From: Roridomyces roridus
Lineage: Eukaryota; Basidiomycota; Agaricomycetes; Agaricales; Mycenaceae
Assembly (NCBI GenBank): GCA_029378245.1
Contig: JARKIF010000128.1
Span: forward strand, 1-64,000
Direction of reading: 5' to 3'
Length of the DNA: 64,000 nt
Both the position numbers and the translations under genes were made by a program. A model generated the notes under the pieces. That model did no database searches, was not told where the DNA came from, and saw nothing but the letters and a program-made list of their open reading frames with translations. The number at the start of each line of letters is the position of its first letter. The first letter of the stretch is position 1. Below are positions 35,341 to 46,076 of the stretch, piece after piece.

Positions 35341-37670
35341 TTAACCACTCGACGGCGACACAGGCGACATAAGCTCCCCATCCGTGTCAATGTCGCTCGA
35401 CAGCGCCGCCCAATCCCCCTCACTACTTTTCCTCACATCCCGCATAAGTGGGATCTTGCCCCCCCGGTCCTTCAAAAACGCAATAACCTCCCTCGCCTCA
35501 CGCCACCCCTGCTCCTCCTGCATCACCGAACCACCATCAACGCCCAGCGTCTCCACCGAAACAGAAACGTCCACACCACCATATTGACGCGCAAGATTCA
35601 CGCTCGCCTTGAGCTTCTTCAACCCCCCATCCTGCGCCCTCAACTGCTCAAAAAACTCGGCAAGCGCACGTACAGCCTCCCCGCGCGCTCTCAGCACATG
35701 ACGCATGATTCGCCTTGAGGGCGGACGGCGTTTAGGACGTGCCTGGACCGGAGGCTCTTCCTGAGACGGAGGCCCGAGCTCGGGAAGCAGAGCCGAGGGG
35801 AGGACTGCAGGCAGTGGTTTGGGCGTTCCGGGTGTAGACGAAGGCGCTGAAGACGGCTTGCTGATAAAGTCGCTTTCTTTGGGGAAGACGGGGGTGGTGT
35901 AGGGTGTGAGGGCAGCGATGGGGAATTCCCAGGCTTTCGGGGCCCAAACGCCCATGATGACCCGCCAGGTTGCGAGGAGGCGTTTTGCTCTGCAGAAAAG
36001 GTCAATAGGGCGAAAGGCGGGTGCTAACGAGAACGTACTGCTCGTAGGTATCTGTCGGAGGCAATTAGCATGAATACCCAAGTCTCGATAAAGCGACACT
36101 AACCATTAATCATGGAATCATGATACCTCGCAAAGAGCCAGAGCGTCGCCACCGCCAACAACGCACCCGCCCTCGTATACATGAACAGCGACCACAAAAA
36201 GAAGAACGCGGTCGGGTACACGAGCAACATCGACAAAAGCCCAAAGACGAGCTTATTCTGCGCCTGCGTCTCTTCTTCGTCCTGGGCCAGACGCGCACCG
36301 AAGCGGGCCATGATGTACATGGGCAAGTACATCAACAGCGGGATGGCGAAGAACGGCAGCCGGACGACGGTGTAGAACGTATCGCGTAGGAGAATCAAGA
36401 CCGTATATAGGCGGCTCGGAAGCGGCGTGGGGGTATTGGGGTCGAGCGTACGGGGAAGCGGGAGGTTGGAGAGCACCGAGTTGGTGAGATGCGTGGACTG
36501 CAGGAGCGAGTAGTATTCCAAAAGATGGCGCTTCACGGACTGGAAGTTTGGTGTCGGATTTGGCGTGGAAAAGATATCGACGAGACTAGGGAACTGTTAG
36601 CTGCAGCGAACGAGTGGACGGACTAGACGACGAACGTTTGCGAGATGGGGACGAATTCATCGAGATTGATCGACCTGTCGCCTTCCCACATGATATCGCG
36701 AGCCATACGGGCGGCGTATAGAGTGTCCCAATCAGGGCCGTTGATGGTCGAGGAAACGAGAGTAGCCTCGATAGCTTTTGTGAGACGCTTAACAGCGGCT
36801 CTCGGTTCGCCCTCCACCTCGGAGCAGAACTGCTCAAAGTATGGGTCCATCGTAATCGGGCGCCCGAATCTATTGGATGTAAGCGGAGTCCAGACAGAGA
36901 AAATCGGAGGACCCACTCCACAACGACCTGCAAAACAATCAGACTGGAATATTACACACACGAAGCAGAGACTCACATTACTCCGATACTTGGTCTTATT
37001 CGTATACACAATCGCAGCAGGGACGATAACCACCGGCTTCTGGCTCTTCTCCGGGTTCGCCTGAATCCACTTGGTGTACTCCAACGCCGCCCACGCAGCA
37101 CCGTCCTTGACCTGCATAATACGTGGCTCGGTGTAGCTCGTGCCTTCAGGAAATAGCGCGACGGCGTAGCCCTTTTGCAGTGCCTCGAACGTGCCTTTGA
37201 ATAAGATACGCCGGTCTTTGGACTTGCGGTCGACGGGGATGTTCCCAGAGGAGTACAGGATGTAGCTGACGAGCGGGTTGGCAAATAGGGAGGCTGTCTA
37301 TTCGATGAGACATGTGGGCGGTAGAGATGTGGCCGCTACGCACCTTTACTCCAGTAATTCAATATCCTGCCATACGGAAACGTATACGCTGGCAAGTCAT
37401 CAGCCCTCAACCCCAATTCAGCCCTCGGATTACGCACATAGCATTATAGGATCCACCATCATATTATGGTGCGTCGAGGTCCTGTCCGACATCGTAAGCA
37501 TACGCGTCCACCGACTGCACACGACCAAGCCACGTTTACACGATGATGGGCCCGTCCTTCGGGACATGTTCTCCGCCAATGATATGCACTTCAGTGAAGA
37601 ATGAGGCTGCTGCTGCACTAGACATCCAGCGCAGGGCGCGGTGAGCGAGTTGGAGCTCGCCGGAAGCCAT
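35341..37670 (-). CDS. Glycerol-3-phosphate/DHAP acyltransferase (SCT1/GPT2-like, PlsC domain)
   Basis: This enzyme catalyses the first acylation in glycerolipid synthesis at the ER, inferred from family. ATG 37670 gives MASGELQLAHRALRW. PlsC block I, HHNMMVD (HX4D), is formed across an intron after GPIIV. Block II is GNIPVDRKSKDRRILFKGT, block III is FPEGTSYTEPRIMQVKDGA, and a later block is VIVPAAIVYTNKTKYRSN. C-terminal hydrophobic segments (LPFFAIPLLMYLPMYIMA, GLLSMLLVYPTAFFFLW, AGALLAVATLWLFA) are expected membrane spans. The tail is Pro/Ser-rich with a basic stretch (RPKRRPPSRRIMRHVLR), as in yeast Gpt2-type enzymes. It has several 45-60 nt introns. It converges with the thiouridylase gene, with stops about 73 bp apart. 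Confidence 0.88.
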
Positions 37671-37897
37671 GTTGTCTTGCCGGGCGAAGTGAGAGTTGAA
37701 TCCGAGTTGTGGGGGGAGGCCGTTCCCTGACGCGACGAATGGGAGGTCGGGAGAGTAGAAGGGGCCGAGGAGAGGGCGAGGATGAGTGGTGGTGGATATC
37801 GAAAAAGCCAAGCTCGTGATGCCGTGATCTAGGAACCGAAAACGGTCCCTCGAGAAAGACTATACATTCAAAACATCTACAGAGTACAATTCACATT

Positions 37898-39260
37898 CTA
37901 AAAGTCCAAACGCAATCCCCGCGTCCACGCCTTGGCCTCCTCCTCGTCCTCAAACTCGGCAAAGAAATAATTCAGAATGCCCGCAAGTCGCAGCCCAGCC
38001 TGGGCAAGCAGCTTCTCGACGATCCACTCCTTGGCGATGACACCAGAGTACTCTGGCGTGTCGAGCTCGAGGTAAGGGCCACCTTCAGCCTTGACACCAC
38101 CGACGAATCGGCCTGCCTTGTCCACCATCGCGAGCTCGTCAGCGATAGAGTGAGAGTGGTGGTGCGAGGACGCAGAAGCACCGTCGAGACGCGTAGTATT
38201 GTACGGCGGCTCGTCGAGTGCTTTGGGCCACACGATCTTGCAGTTGAGTGCGTGGATAGGCTGAGCCCAGTGGTACGGGCAGATAAGATCGTCATCCGTG
38301 TCGTCAGCAGCACCCATAGCCAAAGCGACTCGGTTCCACACAATCAGCGCTTGTTCCCAAAGGCTACCGAGCGAAGTGGGGAACATGAGCGGGGCACGGG
38401 CGGGCGCGGGACATTCGAGCCACTGCGGAATCTCATTCTGCCACTTGCCCAGCACGCCCTCCCACATGATCATACGGACGTAAGAGTCGTAGATCGTCCC
38501 TCGCAGCGCAAACTCGATCTTTTCAGACGGGAGAGGCCTGTTGTACTTGTACGGCACAGAGCGAAGCGCCTTTGCAATGAGGAGACCGTCCCAGAGCGAA
38601 TGTAAGTCTATTCGGAGTTAGCACAAGTCAGGAAGAAAAGGGACGCGTAACGTACTCGTCTGTCGCCCATTGAACAGCACCTTGTCCGAATTGCCCCCAC
38701 GGTCGCGCCCAGTGAGATGGAGCGGCATATGCAAGTCGCCCATGAAATGAATGAGGAACTTGAGCGCCTCATTGGCCAGCTCAGACTGAACCGCCGAAGC
38801 CCTCCCCTGCTTGGAGTAATACACCACATCCTCGAGTATATTGGTGACATTGCGAATCCCGCCAAGGACATTGCCACCCTGTTTCCCCGCCCAGCCTCGA
38901 TTACCAGGGAACGCGCACGTTTGTGATGGATAGTCGTCTAGGGCGCCGACGTAGTGCAGGGCCGCAGACCAGCGCATCTTGTAGCGTAGCTTATCTGCCC
39001 ACGTCGACGGGGGTGCCAGGTGGCATTGCGGTTCGTTGGGATTCTTGGACGTGTAGTTGAGAACCTCACACATGGTCGGCATGACGCTGGGGTGGAGATG
39101 AATCTGCGCGATAGTCGCTGCGATTTCATGGCCTAGAGAAAAAGTGAGAACGATAGAGGGCCGTGCTGGACGACGACAAACCCGCTGCGCCCCAAGCAAC
39201 GGCGCTGGTAGTGCATCCAGCGATAACCACGGCAACGGCGGTAAAGAGTCTAGGTAACAT
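37898..39260 (-). CDS. Secreted S1/P1-type single-strand nuclease
   Basis: A zinc-dependent extracellular nuclease/3'-nucleotidase. ATG 39260 begins a signal peptide (LPRLFTAVAVVIAGCTTSAVA). The mature N-terminus begins with Trp (WGAAGHEIAATIAQ), which supplies zinc ligands in this family. Other ligands: His and Asp in ALHYVGALDDY, HFMGDLHMPLHLTGRDRGGN (His, Asp, His) and the NLHSLWDG region. Cys residues in YPSQTCAFPG and the family order are kept. One intron lies after WGAA, others near 38620 and 38900. Stop is TAG at 37898. It looks complete and active. Confidence 0.9.
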
Positions 39261-39434
39261 GGCGGTAAAGTTTGAAGCCTCTGGGCTTGTGCGAGCCTTA
39301 AATAGGCTCTAGAGAGACAAGGATGCGCGGAGTACAAAGGGAGGAGAACAAAAGCGGCTAATGTGGGCCATCAACGGAACTAACAGCTTTCTTTAGACCA
39401 CCATCTCGGATGCGATGAAGACCTGGAATAATTC

Positions 39435-39565
39435 GAACTCATACAAGTACAGTGCAACTGATACCGACTACAACTCATCCACGACCTCCTGAATCACGCG
39501 GTCCACCCCGATTTAAATTCTTCCTCGCCTGGTCGTAATCCAGCTTCTCCTGTCTGAAAACATTC
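39435..39565 (-). pseudogene. Fragment of a third TPR-gene 3' end
   Basis: On the minus strand this matches the tail of the TPR genes: TTCAGACAGGAGAAGCTGGA corresponds to the left copy's TTCAGACAGGATAAGCTGGA. It continues to a TAG followed by GTCGGTATCAGTTGCACTGT, which resembles the downstream sequence of the right copy (GTCGGTATAGATGGCACTGT). The acidic coding middle is changed. It lies just downstream of the right TPR copy in the same orientation, so the 3' end appears tandemly duplicated. Confidence 0.65.
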
Positions 39566-39674
39566 TACCATCTTGCCACCGTTCACGTTCAAGGCTCAAA
39601 GCAGGAAGTGATGATTCAAACAAGAATTGTCATAGATAAGTACAGTGCCATCTATACCGACTACAATTTACCAC

Positions 39675-42600
39675 TCAAGAACTTGTGAAATCCGTAAGGT
39701 CATCGTCATTGCCGAATGCCTCGGGCACATCTTCATACTCATCCTCGGCCGCCGTCTCATAATCCGATGCCACCTCATCCTCTTCTGGTTCATGATCCAA
39801 ACTTGTGTCCTTTCTGAAATCATAGACCAAGAATTCCGGCTCAGGCGGTGCTGCGGCAATCTTCCTCTGCACCTCTATCAATTTTTTGGCTACAGCTTTA
39901 GCCCTTGCAACATCCCCATGGTCTTTCAGATATCCTTCTAGCTCTATCAAAACCCTCTCCAGGTCTTGAAGCAAGTAAGGCTCTGTCTCTGACACTTTCC
40001 GCCAGATTCCCGCTGCTTCTTCCAAGGCTGCCAAGCACTCCACCCGATTGTCTAATTGCCACATTATCAAGGCTTGATCTCTGAGAATAGTGGCAAGTAA
40101 GGGTGAGTCGACTGGAGCCAGCGAGACCTGCTCTCTGCACAACTCAATTGCTTGGTTGGCCTTTTCCAGTGCTTCTTCAAGCTTTCCTGCAGTTACCAAC
40201 CTGAGTGAGAGCGAATGGAAACATCTTGCACCCAGTTTTTGACTTCTAAACCCATAAAGTTGAAAGAAACATCTTGCAAAGCCTGTCTTGTTCCGATCGT
40301 ACATCTGTTCTGCCTCCTGAAGGGCACATAGGGCTTCTGTATTTTGGTGAAGCCCAGCAAGACAATCTCCAAAAACAATGAGAGAGTCAATGTGTATGTA
40401 GGTTCTGACATTGATGGATTGTGCTTCAGCAGGCTGGCGGCCTAATATGATTGCTTGTTCAGCTAACTTCAGGGCCCTTCTGGGTTGATCAAGGCATTTT
40501 AGAATGTTGGCAAGTTGAATCATGATGAGTTTTATGTGATTTCCATGGGTGCTTGGTATTCTCAATTGGGATAGATATGTGTCAACACCTAGGGCTAAGT
40601 CGGGTTCTAGTCGGCAACGAACGAGGCGACCGAGCGAAGAGCAGCAGACGAGACTCAAGAGGTAGAGCAAGCCGTAGGGAGAATAGACTAGATTCGTCTA
40701 CAGTACTGAGACTGTAGACGGGTATATATACTACATGATCGAATTAGGTACGAGGGGTAGGGGGTAGGAGCAGGGGCGATCGCGACAAGTAGGGGTGTAA
40801 ATGCAGGGGAGAGTGGAGTACCAAGCAGGGGTTGAGACAAGACCCGGCCGATCAGTGATGATCACTGATTAGAGTATTGATGGTTGATGGTTGATCGGGT
40901 TACAACCCGTCGGGTTGTGGCCTGGGGTCATATCATGACAATATGCCAGTGCTTCCATATTTCTTGATCTCCGTTGGAGAATCCATATGTCAGTTAACCA
41001 ACTGGCATGGAAAGTTATCTCGTAAACTGGACCCATATCATAAAGAATGTGAGTGCGCAGGAATTGTGCATCATGGTCTTTCCCGTGGTAGGCTGCCCCA
41101 AGTTGTTCAATGAATTTATCAGTCTTCGTCAAGGCATTGACAAGTGATCCAGCAAACCAGAAACACCAATATGCCCAAAGGTTGAGCAGTGACAGCGAAG
41201 TCACCTTGATGAGAATTGATTCCATCAGGTTCAAGAGAATTTTATGTTCAGATAGTGGAACAGCCAGAAAAACTGAATCCCGGATCCTGCCTAGCACATC
41301 CAAGTATAGGCTGTCTGAACACACATTTGAATCAGCCATTAAGGAGGATACAGTGCGGCACAGTGCAGCTACAGCATCATGAGAGCCTAGATGGAAGACA
41401 TCCTGAATCAGAAGATGGGTGTAAATTCTGGGCGATGTATCCAGATAGATGTGAATGACTTCTTCAACACCCAGGCCCTCACATAAATTAAGTTGGTTGC
41501 CAGCAAGCAATGATAGGGCAGGAACTTTGACCCTCGTCATTTCATTAGGCTCCAAGAATGTCCGCAAATTCTTCATGCCAAAGGTATCAGTGTCTGGTTG
41601 GGTTAGATGAAGATAGGCCCAGACAAGATAGAGGAATTGGACAGAAAAATGGTTTGGGTACAAGTGTACAAGGTCACAGAATAAAATGATAGTGTCTGCA
41701 AGCATCGAAAGTGAGAGTCCATCAGCTTCTGCAAGATTGCATATCTGATGTATAAATCCATCAATGGATTCACCATTTGGTTTCAATGCATGTCCTAAGG
41801 GATGTAGTGCCAGTACAATATTGAAACCCTTCGTCGTGGCTTCAAAAGCTTCAATGTGCCGATTGCCTGAGGCAAGGGCACGTCCCAGGATTACCAAACT
41901 GTCAAATGATATCTGTGCCACAAACTCTTCAGTAGTCGACTTTTCTATCTGTGTGGCCGGCACATTCAAAGTGAGTTGCTCCATGAGTGGCTGGGATAGA
42001 GAGACAGCCTCTTGAGCAATGGCTATTGCCTCAGATAGCCGATCAGTCTGGTTGAGCTTGAGGAGACTGTCACTGAGAATATGGGCAACCCTTGCAGCAC
42101 AGATGGTAGATGCACACTCCTCACGACTCGGATATGTGTTCTGGTAATCTGATTGCAAAGATTTCCGTGTTTGCAACACTTGTTCACTGGTCTGAAGAGA
42201 AAGAGCATAATTTCCCTGGTTGTGATGATGGGCAGTCAAATTACACTGCATATGGACTATCCAAGGTTGGATTTGTGCAGCCCAGCCAAGCCCATCCATG
42301 TGGTTGAGCATCTGAATGGCCCAGTTATACCAAGATATGGCCTCTGAACTGCTGCCTAAGTTGCCTAGGTCTACACCAAGAGAAAAGTTGATGTCTGTCC
42401 ATTGGAGTTTGAATTGGGCAGGGTTATTGCACAAGATAGTCATTCTGAGGATATCGTACAGCACATTTTTGGATGGAGTGGGCAGTACAAAATGTGGTTG
42501 ACCCATACTTGGGATATCCTTTGACTTTCTTGGGCTCAGCTTGCCACTGACAACTGCCACACGGAGGTGATCAATAAGGTGCATTACTGAGACTGAAAGA

Positions 42601-43485
42601 TATTGGGACTCTAGAGTTGCATGCCCTGTATCCTAAGGAAAAATGTCAGTTCAAAATATTAAACAAGACACAAATGACTTGCAGCCGATATGATATCCAT
42701 TGTTTGGTTCATAATATCTTGCCCCAACTTCTCCTCACAAAGGACACGGGCCATCATGCCTTCAATGCGCTGTAGCCGAACTTGATTTTCAGTGTGGTTC
42801 ACCACAACTGTCTGTTCAATGCGAACAGTGGTGTTCACTGCGGTGAAAGCCATTTCTTCAACATGATCAGTTGTCCTCTCAATTTCTGCAGTCCTTTGCT
42901 CATTCCGAGCAGTCGAGTATGCCTGCTGATAGTGAGCATCCAGCACCTTTAGGATTTGAGCGGTGAGCCACTGACTATGAATTTCATGTAAGAGCTCATG
43001 ACATGCTCCTTCAAATGCCAGATCTTGTTTTCCATTTTGTTTCGCATTCTCCACATCTTGTACTGGGACCTTAGAGCCCGTAGTCCATGATCCTCTTGTT
43101 TGATAATGGTATCTTCGCACACCCGAAGAACATGTAACATCTCCCTGTGATAAACCTTAGTACTCTCAAAACACAGAGATCAGATGGCAATACTTACGCC
43201 TTCAACTCTCCTAAAGCAGCCAGTAGTGCTGGAGCCATGTATTCATCTTCACATCCTCGGACAAGGTTGGCAATATCAGCCAGAGACCGACGGATCTCAT
43301 TTATGAGGTCACGGAGCTGTCGTCGATTCTCGGACACCTACTTCCAGATCAGCCACCATCCATGAAGATAAAATATAAATCCAGACCTTTTCTATGGAGT
43401 CCATGATACTCTGGCCAACTTCAATGAGGTCCTTGATGAAGGTAGCCAGCGTGATGACTGTTGTGGTAACTGTGATTGGATCCAT
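39675..43485 (-). pseudogene. Large helical-N-terminus/TPR protein gene, broken by a short insertion (right arm)
   Basis: ATG 43485 gives MDPITVTTTVITLATFIKDL and the same first introns as the left copy. The long exon (42584 downward) reads through the TPR region to MEALAYCHDMTPG, then enters inserted sequence at about 40916 and stops at 40869. Coding resumes at about 40598 with LALGVDTYLSQLRIPSTHG in a different frame. It ends in an acidic tail; its last codons are frameshifted relative to the left copy and stop at 39675-39677. Divergence between copies is spread along the gene. The N-terminal two thirds could still be translated as a truncated protein of about 700 residues. Confidence 0.75.
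40607..40916. mobile_element. Short insertion in the right TPR gene flanked by 8-bp direct repeats
   Basis: The interval lies between two copies of GTCGGGTT (40599-40606 and 40909-40916), possibly a target-site duplication. It includes a palindrome (GTCTACAGT...ACTGTAGAC, about 40696-40719), a TATATATAC stretch next to it, and a GGGTTACAACCC palindrome near the right end. It has no coding sequence. It may be a solo LTR or a small non-autonomous element. An 8-bp duplication would fit a hAT-type MITE, but no terminal inverted repeat is evident. Confidence 0.45.
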
Positions 43486-44124
43486 AATCGAGCTCAAGGA
43501 TAACGGAGGTGGGGGAAGAGAGCAGGGAGTCTGGGAAACAACAACTTGATATATGTATTCGAGGCGGCAGTGCCACAGCCACGAGTCTTCCATCAGAAAG
43601 TCTCTCGAGTGACTTATAATTGAAACCGGACTCCCAGGACGCCACCGCACGGCAGGGCTGTTAAAGTGCCCACAATCAAACAGCTTGACCGGTGAAGCAC
43701 CCGGCGCCCCGATGTGAGGCAGTCGATTATACAGCATTGCGCAACTGGGTCACGGTTTACCGACGGGAAAGCAAGCCTTGCCAAGGATGAGGATGTCGAA
43801 TCAAGACCAGGCGGCCGGAGTCAAATCAACTATCCGAGCAGAGGGGGGAGGTCCCGAAGACGAAAGTGCACCGCAAAGTCCATTTGCAGAATACAGCAGT
43901 GTATAATCAACGTGACGGGCTGGCAGGTAATCGAATCCAAGAGCTGTGTGGCATGCCGACGCGGCTACCTCGGAGGTAAAGCACGGAAAAGTCCATTTCG
44001 AGACAAGTACAGCAGTGTCCAATTAACGCCGGCTTGCAAGGAGTGGAATCGGCGTCAACAGGCAAGGGCGCGGAAGATGAGAACGCACCAGAACTAACTT
44101 ACACCCCTCCAAACGCCCGGATTC

Positions 44125-44825
44125 TCATTCCAACTTCTCTAACTCTTCCAGACGCGCTAGGACCACGTCCTTACTCGTCTCTTCGATCTCCCCTGCCAGG
44201 AAAATCTCGTCTAGGATGGCGTAGACCTGCAGCGCGAATGTAATGGGCGAAGAATGGAGGGAGGAGGGAACACACCTTGTAGAAGTTGAAGACGAGATCC
44301 AGCTCGCATACGTTGTCGAAGAAAGTATCTGCGGCTGCAATGAGTATCATGTGCGGGGAAAGAAAGACAGCCCGGCGCACCTAGCACCTCGACGAAGAAA
44401 TGTATCGCCTCAAGGTATGCCAATTCGTTATCGTTTGCGTCGACGCAGAGGCAGAAGAAAAGGCCGGCGTAGCGCCGGTAGACGACTTTGTAGTTCCTGA
44501 ACTACGTTCCGAGCTGGATGAGAATCCGCGGCGCCGAATAGGTACGCACCTCGACAAAGTTGGACTGGTACTTTTGGTCCCGGGGTGCGACTAGTCGATG
44601 CACCTCTCCACGTAGTCGCACCTAGACAGAAATCGCATGAGGCTCTATTTCCCACTCCATCGGACCACACACCTTCTCGTCATCATCGTATGGAACGTAC
44701 CACTTCGAGAGCCTCGTCTTTCCCTGCCGGTTCTGTTCCCGAGTAAGTACACCAGGTTAGTCCCTCGGTGGATTGGAGTAGATTTGAGATGGACGACGGA
44801 CTTGGACGAGGATGAACCGAATCAT
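44125..44825 (-). CDS. aps2: AP-2 clathrin adaptor complex sigma subunit
   Basis: The small chain of the AP-2 complex in clathrin-mediated endocytosis. ATG 44825 gives MIRFILVQ, spliced to [20 protein letters not shown]; then an exon with [18 protein letters not shown]; then [21 protein letters not shown] and [19 protein letters not shown]; then [17 protein letters not shown]; and finally [20 protein letters not shown], ending LEELEKLE and TGA at 44125-44127. [15 protein letters not shown] and the EIEETSK ending favour AP-2 over AP-1 sigma. Introns break about every 20-50 codons. A ruined second copy lies at 21040-21498. Confidence 0.9.
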
Positions 44826-46076
44826 GCCGGATGAGCGACGGGTGCAAGGTGGGTTGTCGTACGTCAGCCAATCGCGCCGCGATCACTACTCGATTTCCAT
44901 TTTTGGTTTTGATGGTGGAGAGTCAGACACGACCCACGTTTTTCGCTGCATAACATAGCCTCGCGAGCCAGGCGTTCTTCGAGAGATTATGCTGCGATCA
45001 AAATTGCCTTTTTCGGCTGTTTTTGGTGAGTTTGATCGCAGCATATCTCTCTAGAAGTTGAACGCCTGGGGCACATCTGTGAGAACATCCCCCCATCGAG
45101 TCACACCGATTAGATTATTATCACGGCTATCGAGTTCCCTGCTTGTGCCGCATCTTGGCCGCATCGTTTGGGCCTGATCAACTCTCCCACTCTCCCAGCG
45201 GCATGCCTTGGGCATGACTGCACCAGGAGCTCGAGCAAATCTGAGTCCCATCTTGCAGTTGAAATTTGGAGAGCTGGTCTGCCGAAGTACGTAGCAGGAT
45301 CAGGAATAAAAATAAAAATAGCTTTCCGTGCGAGAACCAAAAGTACATGAGAGTCGGCGCAGTTGACCGGCCACCATTTAAAATCTCAAGCCGCTCATAA
45401 GTACCCAGCTATGTAGGCTCATGTATGCCAGAGGCAGAGAGAGAGCCGACTGGACTTTGCCCGTGCCCTGGATGCCGTTGTCAGCCGCAAGTCGTACGGA
45501 GATAATCTGACAGATGTGACGCGATGGGGGTGGGTCTCGGCTCAAGTGCACCAGACGTTCTAGGAAGTCTCCGTCCATCAAATAAACGCCGAGGAGACCG
45601 GAATTTCCTAAAACGGCTGGATATCGAGACTAGCATAACATAGAGCTTTGGCAAACGAAATTCGATGTGAGTGCTGGTCCATTTTTAATGTATCTCGGTG
45701 CCGGCCGTGGCGCTGGCGATCTCCCTGCACGTTTGCGTGCACTTTGTAGATCAGTAGCCCACGGAAATTACACGGAAATGGAAAATAAACCCTCGCGAGC
45801 TGATTGTGTGCAGTAGTAAGCAGTAGTAAGCACAAGGACGGAGAGGGCTATCCAATGCCGAAGATGCGGCTGCTCTCGGGCTGACAAGTGACTCAATACT
45901 GACGCACGGACTTGACGCAGAGTCCGCTCGACTCCGTCGGAATGTCGAGACGGTTCTCCGAATCTCCATCATCTCGGTGATCTACATTACATCCGCGATC
46001 GGAAAGATGAGCCATATATATTTCGGCGCTGTCTCCGAAGACCTTCGATCTCTTGTTTCCTCACACCACTACTGTC
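44826..46076. other. Intergenic region between aps2 and the MFS gene
   Basis: About 1.25 kb between two divergent genes. It contains the fold-back repeat at 44968-45069 and a TATATATA stretch (46014-46021) about 60 nt before the MFS start codon. No exon or RNA gene is recognised in the rest. Confidence 0.5.
44968..45069. repeat. 102-bp fold-back (inverted) repeat
   Basis: The left arm starts CCAGGCGTTC at 44968 and continues through GAGAGATTATGCTGCGATCA. The right arm, from 45031, is its near-exact reverse complement, ending GAACGCCTGG at 45069. About 28 nt of T-rich loop lies between. It is likely a very small MITE or fold-back element. Confidence 0.75.

Larger units (their letters stand above)
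39640..44640 (-). repeat. Right arm of the large inverted duplication
   Basis: This is the inverted counterpart of 21040-33290, without the YR retrotransposon but with its own roughly 300-bp insertion at about 40607-40916. It carries the intact AP-2 sigma gene, the conserved spacer and a TPR gene. The two arms are separated by about 6.3 kb holding three unrelated genes. Confidence 0.85.
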
